The notes under the pieces were generated by a model. The model was given only the letters and a program-made list of their open reading frames with translations. It did not search any database and was not told the DNA's origin. Both the position numbers and the translations under genes were made by a program. From Natronospira elongata (GTDB lineage Bacteria > Pseudomonadota > Gammaproteobacteria > Natronospirales > Natronospiraceae), in the NCBI RefSeq assembly GCF_034931365.1, contig NZ_JAYGII010000004.1, positions 1 to 64,000 on the forward strand: a stretch of DNA of 64,000 bases, written 5' to 3'. Positions 53,727-62,840 of this stretch are shown here, one piece after another (positions within the stretch are counted from its first letter, which is position 1; every line of letters starts with the position of its first letter).

Positions 53727-54830
53727 ATGGAGCTTTTCGCCACCGCAGAACAGATGGGTCATGAGCAGGTCGTGTTCTTCCATCACAAGGAAAGCGGCCT
53801 CAAAGCCATCGTGGCGATCCACAACACCGTGCTCGGCCCGGCTTTGGGCGGACTGCGGATGTGGCCCTATGACAGCGAGGACGAGGCGCTGACCGACGTT
53901 CTGCGCCTGTCCCGCGGCATGACCTACAAGGCGGCCGTCTCCGGCCTCAACCTGGGCGGCGGCAAGTCCGTCATCATCGGCGACCCCAAGAAGGACAAGA
54001 GTGAAGCCTTCTTCCGCGCCCTGGGCAAGTTCATCGACTCCCTGGGTGGACGCTACATCACCGCCGAAGACGTGAACACCACCGTCAACGACATGGAGTA
54101 CATCTTCGCCGAGACGGATAATGTGGTGGGCGTACCCGAAGTGCATGGCGGCGGCGGTGACCCCTCCCCGCTCACGGCCTACGGCACCATCCGGGGTATC
54201 CAGGCCTGCCTGAACCGCAAGTACGGTCACACCGACCTGTCCAAGGCCAGCTACGCCGTTCAGGGCGCCGGCAATGTGGGCATCCACATCATCCGCACCC
54301 TGCGCGAGGCCGGCGCCAAGGTCACTGTCTGTGACATGAATGAACAGCGCCTTGAAGAGTGCAAGGAAATGGGCTGCGAGATTGTGGACCTTGATGCCAT
54401 TTATGACGTGGACTGCGATGTCTACGTGCCCTGCGCCCTGGGTGCCACGGTCAACGACGAGACCATCCCGCGCCTCAAGTGCGACATCGTGGCAGGCTCC
54501 GCCAACAACCAGCTGGCCGAGGAACGCCACGGCACCGAGCTGGAAAAGCGCGGCATGATCTATGCCCCCGACTACGCCATCAACGCCGGCGGCCTGATGA
54601 ACGTGGCCATCGAGCTGCAGGGCTATAACAAGGACCGGGCCTTCCGCCAGGTCAAGGGCATCTACGACATCATCGAACAGATCTTCGCCATCGCTGACCG
54701 GGATGGCATCCCGAGCTGGCAGGCTGCGGATCGCCTCGCCGAGGAACGCATCGCTGCCATGAGCTCGGTCAAGCTGCCCCATGTGGAACGCCGCTCCAAG
54801 CGCGCTTCCGGGCGGCGGCCAAAGGCCTGA
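53727..54830 (+). CDS. Leucine/valine (branched-chain amino acid) dehydrogenase
   Basis: 367 residues, Glu/Leu/Phe/Val dehydrogenase family. The catalytic Lys is in LNLGGGKSVI, AEDVNTTVNDMEYI is conserved in Leu DH, and the NAD-binding loop is QGAGNVGIHI. It deaminates leucine, valine or isoleucine to keto acids. ATG 53727 has AGGAGG upstream; the frame to 53316 is open but unsupported. It starts the leucine degradation cluster; members of the family also include phenylalanine dehydrogenases. Confidence 0.92.
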   Translation: MELFATAEQMGHEQVVFFHHKESGLKAIVAIHNTVLGPALGGLRMWPYDSEDEALTDVLRLSRGMTYKAAVSGLNLGGGKSVIIGDPKKDKSEAFFRALGKFIDSLGGRYITAEDVNTTVNDMEYIFAETDNVVGVPEVHGGGGDPSPLTAYGTIRGIQACLNRKYGHTDLSKASYAVQGAGNVGIHIIRTLREAGAKVTVCDMNEQRLEECKEMGCEIVDLDAIYDVDCDVYVPCALGATVNDETIPRLKCDIVAGSANNQLAEERHGTELEKRGMIYAPDYAINAGGLMNVAIELQGYNKDRAFRQVKGIYDIIEQIFAIADRDGIPSWQAADRLAEERIAAMSSVKLPHVERRSKRASGRRPKA

Positions 54831-54840
54831 CCGGAGCCAC

Positions 54841-54927
54841 CGTAGGAGCGGATTCATCCGCGATCCAAGCCATCGGCTGCCTCGGCAACCGACAACACGG
54901 GCATCGCGAATGAATTCGCTCCTACGG
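54841..54927. repeat. REP-like inverted pair (type A) between leucine DH and liuA
   Basis: GTAGGAGCGGATTCATCCGC on the left (54842 on) and its inverted relative, ending CGCTCCTACGG, on the right (54903-54927). Each unit is itself a small hairpin. Confidence 0.85.
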
Positions 54928-54976
54928 CTTATTCGAATCAGCCATTTCCCGATAATTCCTTCGAGGGGCCTGCGGA

Positions 54977-56143
54977 ATGACCGTCATCAACACCCACATC
55001 AACGAAGAACTGGACATGCTCCGCGAGTCCGTGGAGCGTTTTGCCCAGAGCGAAATCGCACCCATCGCCGCGCAGGTGGACGAGACAAACGAGTTTCCCC
55101 AGGAAATGTGGCAGAAGCTGGGGGAAATGGGCCTGCTGGGCATGACCGTTTCCGAGCAGTACGGTGGCTCCGACATGGGCTACCTGGCCCATCTGGTGTC
55201 CATGGAGGAAATCTCCCGGGCGTCCGGCTCCATCGGCCTGTCCTACGGCGCCCACTCCAATCTCTGCATCAACAATATCTTTCTCAACGGCACCGAAGAG
55301 CAGAAACAGAAATACCTGCCCAAACTCTGCTCCGGCGAGTGGGTCGGTGCACTGGCCATGTCCGAGCCGGGAGCCGGTTCCGACGTGGTGGGCTCCATGA
55401 GCTGCCGTGCCGAGAAGAAGGGTGATGTCTGGGTCGCCAACGGCAACAAGATGTGGATCACCAACGGCCCCGAGGCCGATGTGCTGATCGTCTACATGCG
55501 CACCGCCAACAAGGATCTGGGTTCCAAGACCATCACCGCCTTTCTGGTCGAGAAAGGCATGAAGGGCTTCCGCACGGCCCAGAAGCTGGACAAGCTCGGC
55601 ATGCGCGGCTCCAACACCTGCGAACTGGTCTTCGAGGACTGCGAAATTCCCGAGGAAAACATTCTCGGTGAGGTCAACGAGGGCGTCTATATCCTCATGC
55701 GCGGGCTGGACTCCGAGCGCCTGGTGCTCTCCGGCGGACCCATTGGCCTGATGCAGGCCGGCATGGATCAGGTCCTGCCCTATCTCCATGAGCGCAAGCA
55801 GTTCGGCAAGTCCATCGGTGCCTTCGGCATCATGCAGGCCAAGGTGGCGGATATGTATACCGCCCTGCAGTCTTCCCGTGCCTTCGCCTATCGCGTGGCC
55901 GAGGCCTTCGACCGGGGCGAGCAGGTTCGCTGGGATGCCGCCGCCTGCCTGATGTACTGCTCCGAATCCGCCGTCAAGGTAGCCCTTGAGAGCATCCAGT
56001 CCCTGGGCGGCAACGGCTACATCAATGAATACCCCACCGGCCGCATCCTGCGTGATGCGAAGTTGTACGACATTGGCGCCGGCACCAATGAGATTCGGCG
56101 GATGTTGATTGGTCGGGAATTGTTCAATGCAATGACGCCGTAA
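54977..56143 (+). CDS. liuA: Isovaleryl-CoA dehydrogenase
   Basis: 388 residues, acyl-CoA dehydrogenase fold. MSEPGAGSDV and MWITNGPEADV are FAD/substrate motifs. The catalytic base is the Glu in GLDSERLVLSGGP, the position specific to isovaleryl-CoA dehydrogenases, while most relatives use a Glu in the C-terminal part. It oxidises isovaleryl-CoA to 3-methylcrotonyl-CoA and passes electrons to ETF. Confidence 0.94.
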   Translation: MTVINTHINEELDMLRESVERFAQSEIAPIAAQVDETNEFPQEMWQKLGEMGLLGMTVSEQYGGSDMGYLAHLVSMEEISRASGSIGLSYGAHSNLCINNIFLNGTEEQKQKYLPKLCSGEWVGALAMSEPGAGSDVVGSMSCRAEKKGDVWVANGNKMWITNGPEADVLIVYMRTANKDLGSKTITAFLVEKGMKGFRTAQKLDKLGMRGSNTCELVFEDCEIPEENILGEVNEGVYILMRGLDSERLVLSGGPIGLMQAGMDQVLPYLHERKQFGKSIGAFGIMQAKVADMYTALQSSRAFAYRVAEAFDRGEQVRWDAAACLMYCSESAVKVALESIQSLGGNGYINEYPTGRILRDAKLYDIGAGTNEIRRMLIGRELFNAMTP

Positions 56144-56164
56144 AGGCATTTACATTTTTGCACA

Positions 56165-56326
56165 GTAGGAGCGGATTTATCCGCGAAGAATTCTTGTGAC
56201 CCGGCAAGCAGAAACGGGTGTTTCAGGATCGCTTGCTGAAGCTGGCAATTAGGTCATGAAGCCTATAGGCCCTGTTGCGGCTTCTGCACGTACAAGAAGG
56301 CATCGCGAATGAATTCGCTCCCACGG
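56165..56326. repeat. REP-like inverted pair (type A, long spacer) between liuA and thiolase
   Basis: Left unit 56165-56186, right unit 56302-56326. The spacer contains TTCTTGTGACCCGGCAAGC and ACAAGAAGGCATCGCG, shared with the pair at 57551-57710, so this is a composite (BIME-like) element of about 160 bp. Confidence 0.85.
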
Positions 56327-56348
56327 TGGTTTCTTTAGGAGTTTTGTC

Positions 56349-57533
56349 ATGTCCACAAATGATCCCATCGTCATCGTATCCGCGCGCCGCACCCCCATCG
56401 GTTCCTTCCAGGGCAGCCTCGCCGGCGCCAAGGCCCCGCAGCTGGGCACCGCGGCCATTGCGGCGGCCATGGAAGACGCCAAATTGGGTAGCAGCGATGT
56501 GAGCGAAGTCATCTTTGGCTGCGTGCTCCCGGCCGGTCTCGGTCAGGCACCGGCCCGTCAGGCTTCCCTGGGTGCCGGCATCGACAAGGGCACCGGCTGC
56601 ACCACCATCAACAAGGTCTGCGGCTCCGGCATGAAGGCCGTGATGATGGGCCATGACCTGATCGCCGCCGGCTCCGCCGAAGTGATCGTGGCTGGTGGCA
56701 TGGAGTCCATGACCAACGCCCCCTATCTGCTGCCCAAGGCCCGTGGCGGCATGCGCATGGGTCACCAGGAAGTCATCGACCACATGTTCTTCGACGGCCT
56801 GCAGAACCCCTATGACGGCCAGATGATGGGCGGCTTTGGCGAGACCTGCGCCGACAAGTACAACTTCACTCGCGAAGCCCAGGACGAGTTCGCCATCGAA
56901 TCGGTGAAGCTGGCCCAGACTGCGGTCGAAAAGGGTTACTTCAAGGATGAAATCACCCCGGTCACCATCAAGGGCCGCAAGGGCGAGACCGTGGTGGACA
57001 CCGACGAGGAACCCGGCAAGTGCAATGTGGAAAAGATCCCCACCATGCGCGCCGCTTTCAAGAAAGACGGCACGGTCACCGCCGCCACCTCCTCCTCCAT
57101 TTCCGATGGCGCCTCGGCGCTGATCCTGATGCGCGCCTCGGAAGCCGAGAAGCGCGGCCTTGAGCCGCTGGGCCGCATTGTCGGTCATGCCGGCCATGCC
57201 CAGGAGCCGGAATGGTTCACCACCGCGCCGGTGGGTGCCATCAAGAATCTGCAGGATAAGCTGGGCTGGTCCGTGGACGACGTTGACCTGTATGAAGTCA
57301 ACGAAGCCTTTGCCGTGGTAGCCATGGCCGCCATGCATGATGTGGGCATCCCGCGGGAGAAGCTGAACATCAATGGCGGTGCCTGCGCCCTGGGTCACCC
57401 CATTGGCGCCACTGGTGCCCGCATCATCACTACCCTGCTGCACAGTCTCAAGCGCAACGGCGGCAAGCGCGGCATCGCCTCCCTGTGCATCGGCGGGGGT
57501 GAAGCGACGGCGATCGCTGTTGAACGGCTCTAA
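56349..57533 (+). CDS. Acetyl-CoA C-acetyltransferase (thiolase)
   Basis: 394 residues. The nucleophilic Cys is in NKVCGSGMKAVM, the His in GGACALGHPIGATGAR and the second Cys in SLCIGGGEA. Within the leucine cluster it would cleave acetoacetyl-CoA formed after LiuE and CoA transfer. A beta-oxidation thiolase specificity is also possible. Confidence 0.93.
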   Translation: MSTNDPIVIVSARRTPIGSFQGSLAGAKAPQLGTAAIAAAMEDAKLGSSDVSEVIFGCVLPAGLGQAPARQASLGAGIDKGTGCTTINKVCGSGMKAVMMGHDLIAAGSAEVIVAGGMESMTNAPYLLPKARGGMRMGHQEVIDHMFFDGLQNPYDGQMMGGFGETCADKYNFTREAQDEFAIESVKLAQTAVEKGYFKDEITPVTIKGRKGETVVDTDEEPGKCNVEKIPTMRAAFKKDGTVTAATSSSISDGASALILMRASEAEKRGLEPLGRIVGHAGHAQEPEWFTTAPVGAIKNLQDKLGWSVDDVDLYEVNEAFAVVAMAAMHDVGIPREKLNINGGACALGHPIGATGARIITTLLHSLKRNGGKRGIASLCIGGGEATAIAVERL

Positions 57534-57550
57534 ATTCAGTAAGGGGCACC

Positions 57551-57710
57551 GTAGGAGCGAATTTATCCGCGATGCCTTCTTGTGACCCGGCAAGCCGTAA
57601 CAGGTGCTATCCGATGCCGGGTTTTTAGAAAGTTCGGATATTGAGTCTTTAGAACCTGTTGCGGCCTCTGGACACACAAGAAGGCATCGCGGATAAATCC
57701 GCTCCTACGG
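57551..57710. repeat. REP-like inverted pair (type A, long spacer) between thiolase and liuB
   Basis: Left unit 57551-57573, right unit 57686-57710. Same spacer elements as at 56165-56326, with inverted GCCTTCTTGTG/CACAAGAAGGC. Confidence 0.85.
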
Positions 57711-57751
57711 TGCCTACAATAGCCTGATCGACAATGAATAGGGAATTAGGG

Positions 57752-59362
57752 ATGCCTATCCTGAAAACGACAGTGGACCGCTCTGACGCAACCTTCCAGG
57801 CCAACGCCGAACACATGGAAGGGCTGGTGGCGAATCTCAAGGATCAGCTGAGCCGCGCCGCCCAGGGCGGCGGTGAGCGTGCGCGCAAGAAGCATACGGA
57901 CCGGGGCAAGCTGCTGCCACGGGAACGCATCGAGGCCCTGCTGGACAGTGGCAGCGCCTTCATGGAGTTCTCGCCCCTGGCCGCCCACGGCATGTACGAC
58001 GATGCCGCGCCGGCCGCCGGAATGATCACCGGCATTGGCCGGGTCAAAGGGCGCGAAGTGGTGATCGTGGCCAATGACGCCACGGTCAAGGGCGGCACCT
58101 ACTACCCCATGACGGTGAAAAAGCATCTGCGGGCCCAGGAAATCGCCCGCGAGAACCGTCTGCCCTGCATCTACCTGGTGGATTCCGGCGGCGCCTTCCT
58201 GCCCCTGCAGGACGAGGTCTTCCCCGACAAGGAACACTTCGGGCGCATCTTCTACAACCAGGCGCAGATGTCCGCCGAGGGCATTCCCCAGATCGCCGTG
58301 GTGATGGGCTCCTGCACCGCGGGCGGCGCCTATGTGCCGGCCATGTCGGATGAAGCCGTGATTGTCCGGGAACAGGGCACCATCTTCCTCGGTGGCCCGC
58401 CCCTGGTAAAGGCTGCCACCGGCGAGGAAGTGGACGCCGAGTCCCTTGGCGGCGGCGAGGTGCATACCCGCATTTCCGGGGTAGCCGATCACCTGGCCGA
58501 AGACGACGCCCACGCCCTGTCCATCTGCCGTGACATCGTCGCCAGCCTCAATGGTCGCAAGTATGTGGACCTGGACCTGGCCGAGCCGGTGGAACCGATC
58601 TACCCCGCCGAAGACCTCTACGGCATCACGCCGAAGGAGACCCGCCACCCGGTGGATGTGCGCGAGATCATCGCCCGCATCGTCGATGGCTCCGAGATGC
58701 ACGAGTTCAAGCCCCTGTTCGGCAAGACCCTGGTGACCGGCTTTGCCCGCATCCACGGCTATCCGGTGGGCATCATTGCCAACAACGGCATCCTGTTTTC
58801 TGAATCGGCCCAGAAGGGCGCGCACTTCATTCAGCTCTGTGAGCAGCGTGGCATTCCACTGGTGTTCCTTCAGAACATCACCGGCTTCATGGTGGGCAAG
58901 AAGTACGAGAACGCCGGTATTGCCAAGGACGGGGCCAAGATGGTCAACGCCGTGGCCACCGCCAGTGTGCCCAAGTTCACCGTGGTCATCGGCGGCTCCT
59001 TCGGGGCCGGCAACTACGCCATGTGCGGCCGCGCCTATGGTGCCCGCATGATGTGGATGTGGCCCAACTCGCGGATTTCGGTCATGGGTGGCGAACAGGC
59101 CGCCTCGGTGCTGGCCACCGTCCGCCGCGACGGTCTCGAGGCTCGCGGCAAGGAATGGCCCGAAGCCGAGGAAGAGCAATTCAAGAACGCCATCCGTGAC
59201 CAATACGAGGATCAAGGCCACCCCTACTACGCCACCGCGCGCCTGTGGGATGACGGCATCATTGATCCCATGGATACCCGACGCGTTCTCGGCATGGCGA
59301 TCTCGGCGGCCCTGAATGCACCGATTGACGAGCCGGATGGATACGGTGTCTTCCGGATGTAA
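57752..59362 (+). CDS. liuB: Methylcrotonyl-CoA carboxylase carboxyltransferase subunit
   Basis: 536 residues. DRGKLLPRERIEALLD opens the carboxyltransferase domain; GSCTAGGAYVPAMSDE and GAGNYAMCGRAYGARMMWMW are CT-beta signatures. With LiuD it converts 3-methylcrotonyl-CoA to 3-methylglutaconyl-CoA. I prefer ATG 57752; ATG 57734 adds six residues. Confidence 0.94.
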   Translation: MPILKTTVDRSDATFQANAEHMEGLVANLKDQLSRAAQGGGERARKKHTDRGKLLPRERIEALLDSGSAFMEFSPLAAHGMYDDAAPAAGMITGIGRVKGREVVIVANDATVKGGTYYPMTVKKHLRAQEIARENRLPCIYLVDSGGAFLPLQDEVFPDKEHFGRIFYNQAQMSAEGIPQIAVVMGSCTAGGAYVPAMSDEAVIVREQGTIFLGGPPLVKAATGEEVDAESLGGGEVHTRISGVADHLAEDDAHALSICRDIVASLNGRKYVDLDLAEPVEPIYPAEDLYGITPKETRHPVDVREIIARIVDGSEMHEFKPLFGKTLVTGFARIHGYPVGIIANNGILFSESAQKGAHFIQLCEQRGIPLVFLQNITGFMVGKKYENAGIAKDGAKMVNAVATASVPKFTVVIGGSFGAGNYAMCGRAYGARMMWMWPNSRISVMGGEQAASVLATVRRDGLEARGKEWPEAEEEQFKNAIRDQYEDQGHPYYATARLWDDGIIDPMDTRRVLGMAISAALNAPIDEPDGYGVFRM

Positions 59363-59371
59363 TTGAATTCC

Positions 59372-59466
59372 CGTAGGAGCGAATTCATTCGCGATTCGAA
59401 ACATTGGCTACCCCGTAGCTCGCAAATGAATCAACGCTTCAATCGCGAATGAAATCGCTCCCACGG
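59372..59466. repeat. REP-like inverted pair (type A) between liuB and liuC
   Basis: Left unit 59372-59397, right unit 59442-59466, about 45 bp apart. Confidence 0.85.
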
Positions 59467-59494
59467 GGCATATGGATAGCCAGGGGGATTTGTT

Positions 59495-60289
59495 ATGACA
59501 GAACAGGTCAAGGTCAATATCGACGCACAAGGCGTCGCCACCGTGACGCTCAACCGTCCCGAAAAGCACAACGCCTTCAATCAGGATGTGATCCAGGAAC
59601 TGACCGCCACCTTCTCGAAGCTGAACAACGATGATTCGGTGCGCGTGGTGGTGCTGACCGGCGAGGGCAAGTCCTTTTCCGCCGGGGCGGATCTCAACTG
59701 GATGCGCTCCATGGCGGAGTACAGCGAAGACGAGAACCTGGAAGACTCCCTGCGCCTGGCCGAACTGATGTGGACCCTGGACGGCCTGCAGAAGCCCACC
59801 GTGGCGCGCATCAATGGCTCGGTCTTCGGCGGTGGCGTGGGCCTGGTGGCGTGCTGTGACATCGCGGTGTCCGTGGCCGAGGCGAAATTTGCCCTGACCG
59901 AGGTTCGCCTGGGCCTGGTGCCCGCCGTCATCTCCCCCTTCGTGATCCGCGCCATCGGCACCCGCCAGGCACGCCGCTTCTTCATGACCGGCGAAGCCAT
60001 GGACGCCGAGCTGGCGGAGAAAGTGAACCTGGTCCACGAAGTGGTGGCCGCCGATCAGCTGGATGAAGCGGTGACGGTGCACGTCAAGCGCCTGCTCAAG
60101 GGTGGCCCCAACGCCCTGCGCGCCAGCAAGGAGTTGATCGACAGCATCCACGGCCAGGGTATCTCCGCCCGGGAAGCGGCAAAGATGAAAACCTCCCGAC
60201 TGATTGCCCAGCTCAGGGTGTCGGAGGAGGGCCAGGAGGGTCTGTCGGCGTTTCTGGAGAAGCGGGCTCCCAACTGGGTTGGGAAGTGA
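59495..60289 (+). CDS. liuC: Methylglutaconyl-CoA hydratase (enoyl-CoA hydratase family)
   Basis: 264 residues, crotonase fold. The oxyanion-hole segments are KSFSAGADLNWM and INGSVFGGGVGLVACC; ALTEVRLGLVPAVISPFV is conserved. It hydrates 3-methylglutaconyl-CoA to HMG-CoA. The last codons form a 7-bp hairpin, and the stop lies inside element copy B. Confidence 0.92.
   Translation: MTEQVKVNIDAQGVATVTLNRPEKHNAFNQDVIQELTATFSKLNNDDSVRVVVLTGEGKSFSAGADLNWMRSMAEYSEDENLEDSLRLAELMWTLDGLQKPTVARINGSVFGGGVGLVACCDIAVSVAEAKFALTEVRLGLVPAVISPFVIRAIGTRQARRFFMTGEAMDAELAEKVNLVHEVVAADQLDEAVTVHVKRLLKGGPNALRASKELIDSIHGQGISAREAAKMKTSRLIAQLRVSEEGQEGLSAFLEKRAPNWVGK
60268..60284. repeat. 7-bp perfect hairpin at the liuC 3' end
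   Basis: TCCCAAC (60268-60274), loop TGG, GTTGGGA (60278-60284). Element copy B starts at the next base. Confidence 0.7.
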
Positions 60290-60503
60290 ACAGTTCCCAG
60301 TGAACAGTCGGCCGTGCCTGCCGAAAGGCCTACTGTTTCCTGATAGGCAGCTGCCATGCTGCTCGCAATCTTAAGCAAATAACAGTGGGAGCAGCATTCC
60401 TGCCGCGACAGGAGGCATATAGAAGCCCTGATCGCGGCAGAAATGCCGCTCCCACAGAAGAACAGCGCCCCGCCCACTGTTCACTGGGAACTGGGAACTG
60501 TTC
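60285..60503. mobile_element. GTGAACAG MITE-like element, copy B, with nested type-B REP pair
   Basis: Left end AGTGAACAGTTCCCAGTG, right end inverted (ACTGTTCACTGGGAACTG, then a further GGGAACTGTTC). Interior shares AGGCCTACTGTTTCCTG with copy C. A nested REP-like inverted pair occupies 60385-60412 (GTGGGAGCAGCATTCC) and 60431-60455. The liuC stop is inside the left end. The rest of the gap to liuD (60504-60563) is short and holds only the start region. Confidence 0.75.
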
Positions 60504-60563
60504 CCTTATCTTTACAAAGCCGGGGCAGCGAATACCGGCCCAATGACCTGAGGAAGGAAAACC

Positions 60564-62552
60564 ATGTTCCGGAAAGTCCTCATAGCCAACCGCGGTGAAA
60601 TCGCCTGCCGCGTCATGGATACCTGCCGGGATCTCGGCGTGAAAACGGTGGCGGTTTATTCCGATGCCGATGCCGGTGCCCGTCATGTGCGTCTGGCGGA
60701 CGAGGCCGTGCACATCGGCCCGGCGGCCGCGGCCGAATCCTATCTCAATGCCGAGCGCATTCTTGAGGTGGCGAAGGAGACGGGCGCCGAGGCCGTGCAC
60801 CCCGGTTATGGCTTCCTGTCCGAGAACACCGACTTTGCCCGAGCCTGCGACAAGGCCGGCATCGTCTTCATTGGTCCCAGGCCGGACAGCATCGACCAGA
60901 TGGGTTCCAAGTCTGCCTCCAAGCACATCATGGAGAAAGCGGGTGTGCCGGTGGTGCCGGGGTATCACGGCGAGGACCAGAGCGACGAGACCCTGACAGC
61001 TGAAGCCGAGAAAATCGGCTACCCCTTGATGATCAAGGCCGTCTCCGGTGGCGGCGGCAAGGGCATGCGGGTGGTGCATGAGGCTGGCGAATTCAAGGCC
61101 GCGCTGGACGGCGCCCGCCGCGAGGGCAAATCCAGCTTCGGGGATGACCGGGTGCTGCTGGAGAAATTCATCCAGCAGCCACGGCATATCGAGTTCCAGG
61201 TCTTTGCCGACAGCCAGGGCAACACCATTCACCTGTTCGAGCGGGAATGCTCCCTGCAGCGCCGCTACCAGAAGATCGTGGAAGAGACCCCCTCCCCCGC
61301 CCTTGATGACAGCCTGCGGGCCAAGATGGGCGAAGCGGCGGTCAATGCCGCGAAAGCGGTGAGCTATGTCAATGCCGGCACGGTGGAGTTCATCATGGGG
61401 GCCGATGGCGGCTTCTACTTCATGGAGATGAACACCCGTCTGCAGGTGGAACATCCGGTGACCGAGATGACCACCGGCCTGGATCTGGTGGAATGGCAGC
61501 TGCGGGTGGCCGCCGGCGAGCCGCTGCCCCTGGACCAGGACGAGATCGAGCAGTTCGGCCATGCCTTCGAGGTGCGTCTCTACGCCGAGAAGGTGGCGGA
61601 AGGCTTTCTGCCCTCCACCGGTACGGTCCGGGGTTTCGACTGTCCCGATGACGAGGAAGGCGTGCGTCTGGACACCGGCGTCGAGCCCGGTGATGAAATC
61701 AGCATCCACTACGACCCCATGGTGGCCAAGCTGATCGTCTTTGACGAGGATCGCGAGCTCTCCCTGCGCCGCCTGCGGGAGACCCTGGCCCGCACCGCCG
61801 TGTTCGGTGTGGAGACCAATCTGTCCCTGCTGCGTGCCATCGCCGCCGATGACCGCTTCGCCGCCGGCGACATGGACACCGGCATGGTGGATGAGCGCCT
61901 GGCCGACTGGACCACGATCCCGGCGCCCTCCACCGGCGTGCTGGCCGCGGCCGCCGTGTACCGGCAGATGGAACTGCAGCTGGACAACGAGGACGAGGAA
62001 GACCCCACCTCCCCCTGGACCCAGCCGGATGGCTGGCGCGTCTCGGGCGACGGCGGCCTGCGGGTGCGCCTGGCGGCGGCGGGCGAGGAACAGGATGTCT
62101 GGCTGCAGAGTGTGGGCCCCGAGCAGTGGGCCCTGAGCATCGGCGAGGACTCCCTGGCCGTGGAGCTGGTGGAAGTGGAGCCGGAGGCCCTGGTGCTGGC
62201 CATCGACGGCCATGTGCGGCGCTTTGATGTGCTGGCCGATGCGCAAGACCTGCAAATCACCGAGGCCGGCGTGAGCCATGTCCTGAAACGAATCGACCCC
62301 TATGCCGCCGCCGGTGGTGCCGCCGCCGACGAAGCCCATCCCGGCAGCCCCATGCCCGGCCGCATCGTTGCCGTGCATGTGAAGGAAGGCGACCGGGTGG
62401 AAACCGGCGACCCCATCCTGGTGCTGGAAGGCATGAAGATGGAATTCACCGTCAAGGCCGGCGTGGCCGGCACGGTTGAAAAGCTGAAATACGGCGAAGG
62501 CGACATGGTCGAAGCCGAAGTGCCTTTGGTTGATATTCAGGCTGACGCCTGA
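60564..62552 (+). CDS. liuD: Methylcrotonyl-CoA carboxylase biotin carboxylase/biotin carrier subunit
   Basis: 662 residues. Biotin carboxylase domain (KVLIANRGEIACRV, HPGYGFLSEN, AVSGGGGKGMRVV, EMNTRLQVEHPVTE), a linker, and a C-terminal biotinyl domain with the biotin Lys in LEGMKMEFTV. Subunit of the MCC complex with LiuB. The final codons form a 19-bp hairpin whose outer end touches element copy C. Confidence 0.94.
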   Translation: MFRKVLIANRGEIACRVMDTCRDLGVKTVAVYSDADAGARHVRLADEAVHIGPAAAAESYLNAERILEVAKETGAEAVHPGYGFLSENTDFARACDKAGIVFIGPRPDSIDQMGSKSASKHIMEKAGVPVVPGYHGEDQSDETLTAEAEKIGYPLMIKAVSGGGGKGMRVVHEAGEFKAALDGARREGKSSFGDDRVLLEKFIQQPRHIEFQVFADSQGNTIHLFERECSLQRRYQKIVEETPSPALDDSLRAKMGEAAVNAAKAVSYVNAGTVEFIMGADGGFYFMEMNTRLQVEHPVTEMTTGLDLVEWQLRVAAGEPLPLDQDEIEQFGHAFEVRLYAEKVAEGFLPSTGTVRGFDCPDDEEGVRLDTGVEPGDEISIHYDPMVAKLIVFDEDRELSLRRLRETLARTAVFGVETNLSLLRAIAADDRFAAGDMDTGMVDERLADWTTIPAPSTGVLAAAAVYRQMELQLDNEDEEDPTSPWTQPDGWRVSGDGGLRVRLAAAGEEQDVWLQSVGPEQWALSIGEDSLAVELVEVEPEALVLAIDGHVRRFDVLADAQDLQITEAGVSHVLKRIDPYAAAGGAAADEAHPGSPMPGRIVAVHVKEGDRVETGDPILVLEGMKMEFTVKAGVAGTVEKLKYGEGDMVEAEVPLVDIQADA

Positions 62553-62566
62553 ATATCAACCAAAGG
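62523..62566. repeat. 19-bp perfect hairpin spanning the liuD stop codon
   Basis: Arms 62523-62541 and 62548-62566, loop CTGACG. The left arm is liuD coding sequence; the right arm is its exact reverse complement and contains the stop (62550-62552). Element copy C begins at 62567. Confidence 0.88.
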
Positions 62567-62795
62567 AGTGAACAGTGAACAGTTCCCAGTGAACAGCTGG
62601 CCGCGCCAGCCGAGAGGCCTACTGTTTCCTGGCAGACAGTCGCCATGCTGCCAGCGGTACTAGCCGGATAACCGTGGGAGCGGCATTCCTGCCGCGACAG
62701 GAGGCTTATCGAAGCCCAGATCGCGGCAGGAATGCCGCTCCCGCAAAAGAACGGCCACATGCTCACTGTTCACTGGGAACTGGGAACTGTTCACT
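62567..62795. mobile_element. GTGAACAG MITE-like element, copy C, with nested type-B REP pair
   Basis: 229 bp. Left end AGTGAACAGTGAACAG then TTCCCAGTGAACAG, right end inverted and finishing AACTGTTCACT. The nested REP-like pair lies at 62674-62700 (GTGGGAGCGGCATTCC) and 62720-62744. No coding capacity. The remaining 62796-62840 precedes liuE. Confidence 0.78.
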
Positions 62796-62840
62796 CAGAA
62801 CGCTTCCCATAAGGCAGATGAACACAACGCGAGTACCCAA

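Noticed and set aside
57746..59404. 552-codon frame on the minus strand
   Set aside because: Antisense shadow of liuB.
60330..62378. 682-codon frame on the minus strand
   Set aside because: Antisense shadow of liuD running into repeat element B.
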